Virus record (IMG/VR): IMGVR_UViG_3300025322_000062
Location: 1 to 44,253 of that record
Reading direction: 5' to 3' (one strand)
DNA from: a virus
DNA length: 44,253 nucleotides
Under the pieces are notes generated by a model, which did no database searches, had not been told where the DNA came from, and saw nothing but the letters and a program-made list of their open reading frames with translations. The position numbers were made by a program, and so were the translations under genes. Positions within the stretch are counted from its first letter, which is position 1; each line of letters begins with the position of its first letter. Shown here piece after piece: positions 7,098-14,551 of the stretch.

Positions 7098-7680
7098 ATC
7101 AACTGAACTTTGTGAACTGGCTATGAAATATGGGGCGGACAAATGTCCGAACATATGGCATATGTATACTCCATTTTACTACGAATACTTAAAGGACAAA
7201 AAGCACTCCATTAAGAAGGTCTTAGAGGTTGGGGTTGGAAACAATAGACAGATAAAATACATTCCTGGGGCTTATATTGGGGCTAGTATTCGTATGTGGA
7301 GGGACTTCTTTCCTAACGCTATGATTTATGGGGCAGATAAGGCTAAAGAGTCTATATTTGAGGATGAGAGAATAAAGACATTTTACTGCGACGAAACCGT
7401 TAAAGAGGATATAGAGAATCTGGTTAAACAAACTGGTACCGATATAGATTTAGTAATAGATGACGCCTGCCACCATGTAGCCAACCAGATATTCTTGTTA
7501 GAAACACTCATGCCTCTTCTTGATAAGAAAGTAATTTATATAATTGAGGACTGCAGGCGTACTAGAACGATAAGAAAGATGTTTCCTCAATATGAATCTT
7601 TTATCCCAAATCTGCTTCCAAATGAAGAAAGACTGGCACATGACGGGATTATTATTTTAAGGAACAATGGAATTAGCTGA
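7090..7680 (+). CDS. SAM-dependent methyltransferase (macrolide/sugar O-methyltransferase type)
   Basis: 196 residues, class I Rossmann methyltransferase. The SAM motif I is KVLEVGVGNN at about residues 43-52; it is followed by YIGASIRMWRDFFPNAMIYGADKA, then DLVIDDACHHVANQIFLLETLMPLL, a signature of the demethylmacrocin/TylE-like and Methyltransf_24-like families, which methylate sugar hydroxyls with an Asp/His metal site. Start ATG 7090 has an AGGAG site at 7081-7085. It sits among glycosyltransferases, so a glycan-decorating role is likely. The exact substrate is unknown. Confidence 0.75.
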   Translation: MYKSTELCELAMKYGADKCPNIWHMYTPFYYEYLKDKKHSIKKVLEVGVGNNRQIKYIPGAYIGASIRMWRDFFPNAMIYGADKAKESIFEDERIKTFYCDETVKEDIENLVKQTGTDIDLVIDDACHHVANQIFLLETLMPLLDKKVIYIIEDCRRTRTIRKMFPQYESFIPNLLPNEERLAHDGIIILRNNGIS

Positions 7681-8260
7681 AGAAAAGATAGCATTACTAA
7701 AATCTTTATATGTAAAAAAGTGGTTTAGGAAATGGTTGGAATATATGGAGAGATACAAATGCGACACTACATGCGAGATTGGCGTAAGAATGGGAATGAA
7801 TTTTAATAATATGATAGAGCATAATCCAAGACTTGCCGTGGCAATAGACTGCTGGATAGAAGATGGAGTTATAGGCAGAAACGATACTAGGCATACCCAA
7901 GAGGAATTAGATAAGCAATATGAGAATTTTAAGAACTCCATGTCGGATAAGAAATTTGTTAAGATTTATAGGGGATATTCCTTTAATGTAGTTAAAGAGT
8001 TTCCAGATGAGTATTTTGACTTTATATTTATAGATGCAGACCATACTTATGACGGGGTTAAAAGAGATTTGATAGATTGGTATCCTAAGGTTAAAAAAGG
8101 TGGAGTATTTTGCGGACATGACTATGTACATCGGTCTGTACCTACTTCAGCAGGAACTATTAAATTTGGAGTTGTGGAGGCGGTGGATGAGTTTGTAGTA
8201 GGAAATAAACTACCTAACTTCTTTGTACTAAAGCCCAGCACTTGGGGGTTAATAAAATGA
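7667..8260 (+). CDS. Class I SAM methyltransferase (Methyltransf_24-like)
   Basis: 197 residues. Motif I is TTCEIGVRMGMNF at about residue 36, followed by the acidic motif AVAIDCW, and FIFIDADHTYDGVKRDLIDWYPKVKKGGVFCGHDY. The FIDADHTYDGVK..D segment is the hallmark of Methyltransf_24 proteins, often found in cell-wall glycan clusters. It overlaps the previous gene by 14 nt and the next by an ATGA, so the three are translationally coupled. No membrane segment. A sugar or fatty-chain hydroxyl of the glycan is the likely acceptor. Confidence 0.78.
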   Translation: MELAEEKIALLKSLYVKKWFRKWLEYMERYKCDTTCEIGVRMGMNFNNMIEHNPRLAVAIDCWIEDGVIGRNDTRHTQEELDKQYENFKNSMSDKKFVKIYRGYSFNVVKEFPDEYFDFIFIDADHTYDGVKRDLIDWYPKVKKGGVFCGHDYVHRSVPTSAGTIKFGVVEAVDEFVVGNKLPNFFVLKPSTWGLIK

Positions 8261-8694
8261 TATTTCTTCATATAGGGTGCAAAAATTGCAGGTTTGAAGG
8301 TCTTGTAAATATCGATAAGGAAGATATGGATATAAGAAAAACATGGCTATATGGTGCTGAAAGCGTTGATGGGATTGTTTCAATGCAAGTCTTTCAATGT
8401 CTTACTTGGAAGGAACTAATGTTTACTTTTAGAGAGACTTATAGGGTATTGAAAAAGGTAGGAGTAATGAGAATGGGCGTGAATCTTGTGGAAACCAATT
8501 ACCCTTTAACAAGGGTGTTGTACGGTGATAATATAAATCTATTTAGCTTTGACCTATTAAAGAATATTTTAGTGGATAGGATAGGTTATTCCAGCATTAA
8601 ACTTTGTAAATTTAGAGAGACAGTGATACCAGAGTTTGTTCAAGTAGACAGCAGACATAAAAGAGGTTCCAGTTATTTGGAGGTTTATAAGTGA
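8257..8694 (+). CDS. Small methyltransferase-like protein
   Basis: 145 residues from ATG 8257, which overlaps the previous stop (ATGA). It begins MIFLHIGCKNCRFEGLVNID, the form taken by motif I in short glycan-cluster methyltransferases, and contains a motif-IV-like segment (VDGIVSMQVFQCLTW) and an ETYRVLKKVGVMRMGV segment typical of Methyltransf_11-like enzymes. It is shorter than a complete domain and motif I is degenerate (HIGCKN rather than GxGxG), so activity is uncertain. It may pair with one of its two larger neighbours. Confidence 0.6.
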   Translation: MIFLHIGCKNCRFEGLVNIDKEDMDIRKTWLYGAESVDGIVSMQVFQCLTWKELMFTFRETYRVLKKVGVMRMGVNLVETNYPLTRVLYGDNINLFSFDLLKNILVDRIGYSSIKLCKFRETVIPEFVQVDSRHKRGSSYLEVYK

Positions 8695-9302
8695 AGGTTT
8701 GTTTAGCGTTACATGACTTTAGTGTGGTGCATAACAGGTTGGATATTCTATTAAAACTGAAAGAACACTTCCCGAACTTTAAGGTTTCCCTTTTCACTAT
8801 TCCCATAGATGAAAAGATGGATTGGGGTCCCTATCTTATTCGTGGCGAACTCCTTGAAAAGATTAGGGAACATTTGGGTTGGATGCAGATAATAACTCAC
8901 GGTTTAAGACACGAGGGTTCCGATGTTAAAAACTGGAATTATAAATATACAAAAGATATTGTACTACCTACGATAAAGACAATATTTTGTAACAGTTTAC
9001 CTTTTGTTAATGGGTTTTGTGCTCCTCATTGGAGGTGGAATAAAGAGATAGTCAGAGCTTTAGATGATTCTGGTTGGTGGGGAGCGGTAGATAGGGATAA
9101 GAATATGCCTTATACAAAGAAGTTCTATAAATACAATTTTCTCTTGAACGAACCTTTTTATGAGTCTAACTTAGAGTTGCTAAAACTTCACGGGCACATA
9201 TACGGTACTAAAAATGACGTTGGCAGATGTATTGATAGTCTGCTAAGACTTCCCCTAGATACAGAGTGGGTTTTTGCTACTGAATGTTTGGAGGAAACGT
9301 GA
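8691..9302 (+). CDS. Polysaccharide-deacetylase-like protein
   Basis: 203 residues; GTG start overlaps the previous stop (GTGA). It has the layout of the NodB/DUF2334-like deacetylase superfamily: CLALHDF near the N-terminus (candidate metal Asp), a KVSLFTIPID strand, the IITHGLRHEG motif at about residue 68 (His-x3-His-type metal site), then GFCAPHWRWN and a late KLHGHIYG. Enzymes of this fold remove N-acetyl groups from sugars using a metal ion. No signal peptide, so it would act on a cytoplasmic glycan or sugar intermediate. Placement in the glycan cassette supports this. Confidence 0.65.
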   Translation: MKVCLALHDFSVVHNRLDILLKLKEHFPNFKVSLFTIPIDEKMDWGPYLIRGELLEKIREHLGWMQIITHGLRHEGSDVKNWNYKYTKDIVLPTIKTIFCNSLPFVNGFCAPHWRWNKEIVRALDDSGWWGAVDRDKNMPYTKKFYKYNFLLNEPFYESNLELLKLHGHIYGTKNDVGRCIDSLLRLPLDTEWVFATECLEET

Positions 9303-10219
9303 AGTCCTTCTCCACTTATCAGGCGTTGCCTGGAGAACCTATGACCGAAAGGGACAAAATGGAGGTTGAAAGTAAGTTCTGGAATAAGGGAAAGTGGGAT
9401 AATTTCGTTTTACCATTTTTACCTGAAGATTGTAGTGAACAGACCTTAGTGGATATGGGGTGCAATTCTGGCTTATTCCTGAGACTGGCTCAGGATAAGG
9501 GATTTTTACATGTAGTGGGGGTGGATTCAGACAAGAGAGCGGTGGAGAGGGGTATTGCTTGGAGAGATAAGAACTGGGATATCTACAAAATACTGAACCT
9601 ACCGATGGAAAAAAGCATAGACGAGCTTCCTGTAGCTGATTACACCGTGTTGGCTAACGCCCACTATTATTTTAAGATAGATGATTGGTTGGATTATTTG
9701 GATAAACTACGATACAAAACTCGTTATTGCATAATCGTTACCGCAGAGAAAAGGCACACGAATCGTTGTTGGGCTTCGGCAGACTTAACCGATATTAGAG
9801 CCTATTTCAAGGATTGGTATGAAACAGGATTTGTGAACGAACTTCCTATTGAGGGAGAGGTTGGGGCTAGGAAACTTTGGGGATTATGTTTTAAGAGTCC
9901 TTATATAGAGAGGGTTTCCATAGATAGTTTGGATTGTGGAAACCACATTCAGGATAGATTTTACGAGGAATTAGACAGAGGTACTGAATATAATAAAACT
10001 CGTTATTACAGGATTCTTAAGCCATATAGAAAGAAATGGTCCGAAGAAATGTTAAATAATTATATGTTGGAAAGAATGGAAGTTTATGAAGACTTAAAGG
10101 AAAATGGATTGAAAAGACCCTTGATAGTAAATTCCGAAAACCTTATTCTTGACGGAAACCACAGATATTGCATGATGAAGACTCTGGATTATAAAAGCAT
10201 TATTGTAAGGAAAACATGA
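9299..10219 (+). CDS. Methyltransferase fused to a ParB-like domain
   Basis: 306 residues from GTG 9299, chosen because it overlaps the previous stop (GTGA) and has GGAGG 5 nt upstream. The N-terminal half is a class I methyltransferase: LVDMGCNSGLFLRLA is motif I, followed by VVGVDSDKRAVERG. The C-terminal part (about 230-306) is ParB/Srx-like: YMLERMEVYEDLKENGLKRPLIV, then LILDGNHRYCMMKTL, the D-G-x-H-R box. In ParB-type proteins this box binds or hydrolyses nucleotides; in methyltransferase fusions its role is unclear. This pairing is unusual inside a glycan cluster. Confidence 0.65.
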   Translation: MKSFSTYQALPGEPMTERDKMEVESKFWNKGKWDNFVLPFLPEDCSEQTLVDMGCNSGLFLRLAQDKGFLHVVGVDSDKRAVERGIAWRDKNWDIYKILNLPMEKSIDELPVADYTVLANAHYYFKIDDWLDYLDKLRYKTRYCIIVTAEKRHTNRCWASADLTDIRAYFKDWYETGFVNELPIEGEVGARKLWGLCFKSPYIERVSIDSLDCGNHIQDRFYEELDRGTEYNKTRYYRILKPYRKKWSEEMLNNYMLERMEVYEDLKENGLKRPLIVNSENLILDGNHRYCMMKTLDYKSIIVRKT

Positions 10220-10851
10220 CCACAAGTATTATTTATTACACAAGTAACAGAGAAGCCCCAGAATTTGAGAAGAAGATACAAGATGACCTATTAAGTAAAA
10301 GTGGGATTTTACCTATTATTAGCGTATCTCAGAAACCGATGGATTTCGGAGAAAACATTTGTGTGGGAAATGTCGGAGCTTCGGGTTTTAACATGTGCAG
10401 ACAGGTTCAGATAGCTTGTGAGAGGGCAACTACGGACTTTGTTATATCGGCCGAAGCAGACTGTCTTTACTCTCCTGATTACTTTTACTTTACGCCCCCA
10501 AGTAATGCCTGTTATCGTAACACCAATATTTACATTCTAAAGTATAAAAGAGATTTCTTTAATAAGAAAACTATGTCTACTTTCTCTCAGGTAATAAATA
10601 GAGAATACTATCTTAAAAGACTAAACGAACTCTTTGAGGGTGCCCCACAGTGGAGTAAGGAGGAAAAGAACTTCCCAAAGGAAAGGGGTAAGAAATTGTT
10701 TAATTCCTATGAAACCTTTGAAACCGAGTTTCCCTGTGTTTCATTTAAGACAGGAAAGGGAATGAGGCAACACACCAATACTTTTGAAGAGGAGTTTAAA
10801 GAGTTGCCTTATTGGGGAACTGCGGAAGACTTTAAGGAGAATTATCTGTGA
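10216..10851 (+). CDS. Glycosyltransferase-like GT-A protein
   Basis: 211 residues, ATG overlaps the previous stop (ATGA). The N-terminus has a Rossmann-like strand (SIIYYTSNREAP), then IISVSQKPMDFGENICVG, and the acidic motif FVISAEADCLYSPDYFYF at about residue 80, at the place of the metal-binding DxD. It is a paralog of the next gene (ISVSQKPMDFGENI versus VSVSLKPMDFGQNT). Both look like divergent GT2 enzymes that lack the usual second half. Cytoplasmic; the donor sugar is unknown. The N-terminal 130 residues are well conserved between the two copies; the ends differ. Confidence 0.6.
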   Translation: MTTSIIYYTSNREAPEFEKKIQDDLLSKSGILPIISVSQKPMDFGENICVGNVGASGFNMCRQVQIACERATTDFVISAEADCLYSPDYFYFTPPSNACYRNTNIYILKYKRDFFNKKTMSTFSQVINREYYLKRLNELFEGAPQWSKEEKNFPKERGKKLFNSYETFETEFPCVSFKTGKGMRQHTNTFEEEFKELPYWGTAEDFKENYL

Positions 10852-11555
10852 ACGGCGGAGTGGTCTTTTACACAGATAATAAGATAGGAGAACCAATTAA
10901 ATCCGTGGTTGAAAGATACATATTAGACTCTGAATTACCTATAGTTTCAGTATCTCTTAAACCTATGGATTTTGGACAAAATACTGTGGTTGAGGGTGAA
11001 AGGGGTTATGTTACATATGTGAAACAGATAATTACAGCACTTGAGAAAAGCTCGGCAGATTATGTATTCTTTACGGAACATGACGTCCTTTATCCTGAAT
11101 CACATTTTAAATTTGTACCCACAAGAAATGACATATTTTATTATAACAGCAACGTATGGAGGTGGGAGTTTGGTTCAAATACGGCTATTACTTATGATAG
11201 GATGCTTCCTCTATCCTGTCTGTGTTCCAATAGAGAATTAGCACTCACCCACTATAGACTGCGAATGGAGAAAATAGATGAGAATATAGACGCTTTTAAG
11301 AGTCGTGAACCATCTCTTGCCAGAAAGTGGGGGTATGAACCTGGAACTAAGAAGAAGAAACGTGGCGGTTTAACTGATGATGACTTTGAAATCTGGCAGT
11401 CAGAGTATCCTGTTATTGATATAAGGCACAACGGAACCTTTAGTGGTCCTAAATGCACACTGGACAGCTTCAAGCATGTTCCTGTAAACTGGCAGGAAGT
11501 GCCTATAAGTTGGATTTCTGGTTGGAATTTGAAGGAGATATTTAAATGGAATTAA
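10848..11555 (+). CDS. Glycosyltransferase-like GT-A protein, paralog of the upstream gene
   Basis: 235 residues; GTG start overlaps the previous stop (GTGA). The sequence VVFYTDN, then IVSVSLKPMDFGQNT, then YVFFTEHDVLYPESHFKF keeps the same order as its upstream paralog, with an E-H-D acidic motif in place of E-A-D. The C-terminal third is longer and includes a basic patch (GTKKKKRGGLTDDDFEIW) and RHNGTFSGPKC. The gene pair arose by duplication and may build successive linkages. It ends 10 nt inside the start of the next glycosyltransferase. Confidence 0.6.
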   Translation: MNGGVVFYTDNKIGEPIKSVVERYILDSELPIVSVSLKPMDFGQNTVVEGERGYVTYVKQIITALEKSSADYVFFTEHDVLYPESHFKFVPTRNDIFYYNSNVWRWEFGSNTAITYDRMLPLSCLCSNRELALTHYRLRMEKIDENIDAFKSREPSLARKWGYEPGTKKKKRGGLTDDDFEIWQSEYPVIDIRHNGTFSGPKCTLDSFKHVPVNWQEVPISWISGWNLKEIFKWN

Positions 11556-13096
11556 GTCTTATTATCCCCGCAAGGTCGGAAATATTTCTCAAAGATACTA
11601 TTGAAGATGCCCTTAAAAACATTGAAGCCGACACAGATATTATAGTTTTGTTAGACGGAAAGTGGTCTGAACCCCCCATTATTCAACATGATAGAGTAAA
11701 TATAATATATGTTAGTAAACCTATTGGACAACGGGCTGGAGCCAATCTTGCCTGTAAGCTAAGTAAGTCAAAATATATCATGAAAGTTGACGCCCACTGT
11801 TCCTTTGATAAAGGTTTTGACCGTAAGATGTTAGAGGCATTTAAGATAAGTGGGGACAATGTAACTATGGTTCCTACGATGAAAAATCTACATGCTTTTG
11901 ATTGGCGTTGCCATAGATGTGGCTGGAGGAAGTATCAAGGTCCAACTCCCCAAAGATGTGGTGGGTGCAATGATTCAAGGTTTATGAGAAGAAAAATGAT
12001 GTGGATAGGTAAACCAAGACCAAACAGCAGTTCGTTCTCTTTTGATTCGGAACCTCATTTTGCCTATAATAACGAACTTACGAAAAGAAAGGGTTACGAC
12101 AAGGGTATAATTATTGGGTATAACCTGTCAATTGACTTTATTGCGTCGGATTCTTTGAAGGATAGTGGCTCTACTACGCAAATCGGGACGCAACCATCTC
12201 TTATTTCTAGCATCGTAAACCTTCTTGCAGACCTTACAAGTTCTCATCAATTTACCAGTAGTTCCAATTTTTTTAGGTTCGGGGAGAACATGTCCGTGAA
12301 TACAGTGGGTCTTTCTTCTGTTGACAGTAGCGGGGGCGTCGGAGTTGAGGAGATTGTCAGTGTCGGAAACGAGTCTCAAGTGGACAGGATTACAACATCT
12401 CCTATTCTTACAGATATGGTCAATAACAGGAATGTTCTTTCCTCTACCTCTGGGAACGGGACCGACGAACCAGGCGTAAGCAACTCTGTGTGCAAGGGTT
12501 TCCTTTCGGAGATGAGTACACCTACCATAACCCCCCTTATCTATCCGCCCTTTCCAATTCCAACATCCAGAAGTACTATCAATTCCGATGTTATTAACAA
12601 ATTTAACAGCGTACTCGGGGGAGAGTTTGTCTACAATGAGAAAACAAGTAGTTTCCATAATGGAAGTGTAGCACTAACACCCGTTTATGACAATGGTTTA
12701 ACTGAAACAATGTCATTACAAGGCAGTTCCTTCATGTGTACCAGAGAGAAGTTCTGGGAACTTGATTTAGGGGGCGAGGAGTTGGGAAATTGGGGTAATC
12801 AGGGACTACAGGTAGCGTGTGCTACATGGCTTTCAGGAGGACGTGTACTGGTAAACCACAGGACTTGGTATGCTCATATGTTTAGAACACAGGGTCTTGA
12901 TTTCGGATTCCCTTATGAACTATCAGGCAGGGAAACACAAAGAACTAAGAGTAACGTCAGAGACCTATTCTGGCACAAGAAGCATCCTAAACAGATTTAT
13001 CCAGTTTCCTGGCTTGTTGAGAAATTTGCCCCAGTTACTGGTTGGGACGAAGAAAGTCTAAACAAACTCAAGGAAATTGAATCACACTCTAAATAA
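11546..13096 (+). CDS. Family 2 glycosyltransferase carrying a 197-codon in-frame insertion
   Basis: 516 residues; without the insertion it would be about 319, a normal GT2 size. Residues 1-105 carry LSLIIPARSE, DIIVLLDGKWSE and IMKVDAHCSFDKGFDRKM, the nucleotide-sugar and metal-binding core. A Cys4 zinc-binding segment follows (RCHRCGW and QRCGGCN). The catalytic C-terminal part resumes at LTETMSLQGSSFMCTREKFWEL and GGRVLVNHRTWYAHMF. The Ser/Thr-rich middle (about residues 184-380) is the sense reading of an insertion that carries an HNH gene on the opposite strand. The reading frame stays open through the insertion. Confidence 0.8.
   Translation: MELSLIIPARSEIFLKDTIEDALKNIEADTDIIVLLDGKWSEPPIIQHDRVNIIYVSKPIGQRAGANLACKLSKSKYIMKVDAHCSFDKGFDRKMLEAFKISGDNVTMVPTMKNLHAFDWRCHRCGWRKYQGPTPQRCGGCNDSRFMRRKMMWIGKPRPNSSSFSFDSEPHFAYNNELTKRKGYDKGIIIGYNLSIDFIASDSLKDSGSTTQIGTQPSLISSIVNLLADLTSSHQFTSSSNFFRFGENMSVNTVGLSSVDSSGGVGVEEIVSVGNESQVDRITTSPILTDMVNNRNVLSSTSGNGTDEPGVSNSVCKGFLSEMSTPTITPLIYPPFPIPTSRSTINSDVINKFNSVLGGEFVYNEKTSSFHNGSVALTPVYDNGLTETMSLQGSSFMCTREKFWELDLGGEELGNWGNQGLQVACATWLSGGRVLVNHRTWYAHMFRTQGLDFGFPYELSGRETQRTKSNVRDLFWHKKHPKQIYPVSWLVEKFAPVTGWDEESLNKLKEIESHSK
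12094..12701. mobile_element. 591-bp in-frame mobile insertion flanked by imperfect direct repeats
   Basis: The repeats at 12094-12110 (TTACGACAAGGGTATAA) and 12685-12701 (TTATGACAATGGTTTAA) agree at 14 of 17 positions and lie 591 bp apart, exactly 197 codons. Collapsing them would rejoin GYDKG with LTETMSLQGS, restoring an ordinary glycosyltransferase. The interior is almost filled by an antisense HNH gene. No group I or II intron core was recognised in it. Confidence 0.65.
12128..12658 (-). CDS. HNH homing endonuclease nested antisense in a glycosyltransferase
   Basis: 176 residues on the minus strand. Features in order: an N-terminal segment with SGCWNWKGRIDKGGYGR, typical of HNH_3 homing endonucleases; AHRVAYAWFVG; the core VIDHICKNRRCCNPVHLRLV (catalytic His with Cys/Asn motif); then a zinc-finger part THCIHGH, and RTCKVCKKVYDARNKRW. 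These are hallmark homing endonucleases of phages. It is encoded opposite to every neighbouring gene, and the sense strand under it is stop-free, so its spread need not abolish the host enzyme. No -10 element is seen upstream on its strand. Confidence 0.85.
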   Translation of the reverse strand: METTCFLIVDKLSPEYAVKFVNNIGIDSTSGCWNWKGRIDKGGYGRCTHLRKETLAHRVAYAWFVGPVPRGRGKNIPVIDHICKNRRCCNPVHLRLVSDTDNLLNSDAPATVNRRKTHCIHGHVLPEPKKIGTTGKLMRTCKVCKKVYDARNKRWLRPDLRSRATILQRIRRNKVN

Positions 13097-13110
13097 TACT
13101 TAATTTGAGG

Positions 13111-13116
13111 TATAAT
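13111..13116 (+). promoter_or_regulatory. -10 element before the 13125 gene
   Basis: TATAAT at 13111-13116 lies 8 nt before ATG 13125, two more than the window's usual leaderless spacing, so the leader would be about 2 nt. No clear -35. No Shine-Dalgarno is present between the promoter and the start. Confidence 0.45.
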
Positions 13117-13124
13117 ATACAGGT

Positions 13125-14534
13125 ATGTTAAACAGAGGCAAATATCTATTCGGAAAAGAGTTCTTTGAAGACCACCACGACCTTTTATTAAAATTCGTTA
13201 ATACTAAATTAGGTAAGTGGTTTTTTAGAATACATGGAAAACGTAGCGATGTAGGTGAAAGTAAGATTATAAAGATAGCCCCTAACTTTATTGAATGGTT
13301 GGCATGGGAACCTAAGATTGGAACTTGTTATAAAAGAGAGTTTAGAACCCACAATAAATATACTAAAAGAATTTACTACAGTTTATATCCTATTTGGGTG
13401 TTAATGCACGCTTGGGATATCCTATTTGCAAATAATTTCAAGCCCGCATGGAATTTAGGGTTTGATACCCTTACTGCGTACCCTGACCCTAATGTAGAAA
13501 GTACTTCAGTGGATGGAGAAGTTAGAGGCCCGGCGGGTCCGGACACATGGGCAAATATGCTCGGTGGTTCGGGGGTTTCAGCAGACGATAGTAGTGCTAC
13601 CGGTAGGACTTATATATCCGCTACTGCTGTTGAAGATTCATGGAGTTTTTTTTGGAGAATAATACATTTGTATGATACATCCTCTTTGACTTCTAGTGCT
13701 GTTATATCTTCCGCTACTTGTAGTTTTGTTACTAGTTCAAAAAATGATGATTTCTCGGATTCCATTGCTATAGCCTCTGTTACTCCTGCTAGTAATACAT
13801 CTCTTACAGCCACTGATTATAATATAGCAAATCACGGCTCTACCAGTTTTGGTAGTATAACTGTGGCTTCCTTAACTGCCGATTCATCCACATATAATAA
13901 TATAACACTAAATGCAGATGGTTTAGCTGGTATATCCAAAACAAGTATAACTAAGTTCTCATATAGATTTTTAGCAGATATTTCTAATACTGAATATAAT
14001 CCTTCTGGTACTACCAATAAGTATATGAATATAACTTTTATATTGGCGGATACTGCGGGCACTACTACAGACCCAAAACTTGTTGTTAATTATACGGGTG
14101 TAAGCGTCTCTCCGTCTTTAAGTCCTAGTGCTTCCGTAAGTCCTAGTATAAGTCCATCGCTTTCTCCCAGCATCTCTCCTAGTTTAAGTCCTTCTCTTAG
14201 TCCCTCAATAAGTCCTAGCGTCAGCCCCTCGGTCTCTCCGTCTGTGAGTATTTCTCCTAGCATTTCTCCTAGTGTTAGTCCCTCTATCTCGCCCTCTATA
14301 AGCCCCAGCTTATCTCCGTCAATCTCGCCATCGCTCAGTCCGTCTCTGTCTCCTTCCATTAGTCCAAGTATTTCCCCTAGCTTAAGCCCGTCGTATAGTC
14401 CTTCCTTAAGCCCCAGCGTTTCTCCAAGTGTGTCAATAAGTCCTTCTGAATCCCCCAGTCCCAGTCCGCCCGTCTTAGGAGATGTAATAATATCGGTGAT
14501 TGATAATCCTCCAGTCATTACTAAAGTCAGTTAA
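13125..14534 (+). CDS. Virion surface protein with beta domain and Ser-Pro repeat tail
   Basis: 469 residues in three parts. Residues 1-105 are basic and aromatic (LFGKEFFEDHHDLLLKF, then a WVLMHAWDILF segment), possibly an attachment region. The middle is a beta-rich domain ending in DTAGTTTDPKLVVNYTG, the same ending as in the protein at 17975 (CALLEITYTPG) and reminiscent of DNRLRE/CBM-like jelly rolls. The last third, from about residue 326, is a Ser-Pro repeat (SPSISPS, SPSLSPS), then a short non-repeat tip (GDVIISVIDNPPVITKVS). I infer a tail or head fibre. It follows the glycan cassette directly. Confidence 0.6.
   Translation: MLNRGKYLFGKEFFEDHHDLLLKFVNTKLGKWFFRIHGKRSDVGESKIIKIAPNFIEWLAWEPKIGTCYKREFRTHNKYTKRIYYSLYPIWVLMHAWDILFANNFKPAWNLGFDTLTAYPDPNVESTSVDGEVRGPAGPDTWANMLGGSGVSADDSSATGRTYISATAVEDSWSFFWRIIHLYDTSSLTSSAVISSATCSFVTSSKNDDFSDSIAIASVTPASNTSLTATDYNIANHGSTSFGSITVASLTADSSTYNNITLNADGLAGISKTSITKFSYRFLADISNTEYNPSGTTNKYMNITFILADTAGTTTDPKLVVNYTGVSVSPSLSPSASVSPSISPSLSPSISPSLSPSLSPSISPSVSPSVSPSVSISPSISPSVSPSISPSISPSLSPSISPSLSPSLSPSISPSISPSLSPSYSPSLSPSVSPSVSISPSESPSPSPPVLGDVIISVIDNPPVITKVS
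14104..14469 (+). repeat. Ser-Pro coding repeat tract
   Basis: About 365 bp of degenerate units coding for SPS-x repeats with Ile, Leu and Val in the variable position. The protein pattern equals that of the tract at 3830-4333 but with different codon choices, so the tracts are not recent DNA copies of each other. Confidence 0.8.
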
Positions 14535-14536
14535 AG

Positions 14537-14545
14537 TGATATAAT
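14537..14545 (+). promoter_or_regulatory. Extended -10 promoter, leaderless start for the 14552 gene
   Basis: TGA-TATAAT (TATAAT at 14540-14545) followed by exactly 6 nt and ATG 14552. The TG gives an extended -10; no good -35 is present. Confidence 0.6.
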
Positions 14546-14551
14546 TGTTTT

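Noticed and set aside
12600-12700. Group I intron core inside the 12094-12701 insertion
   Set aside because: No P4 or P7 consensus was recognised and the antisense HNH gene fills almost the whole insert.
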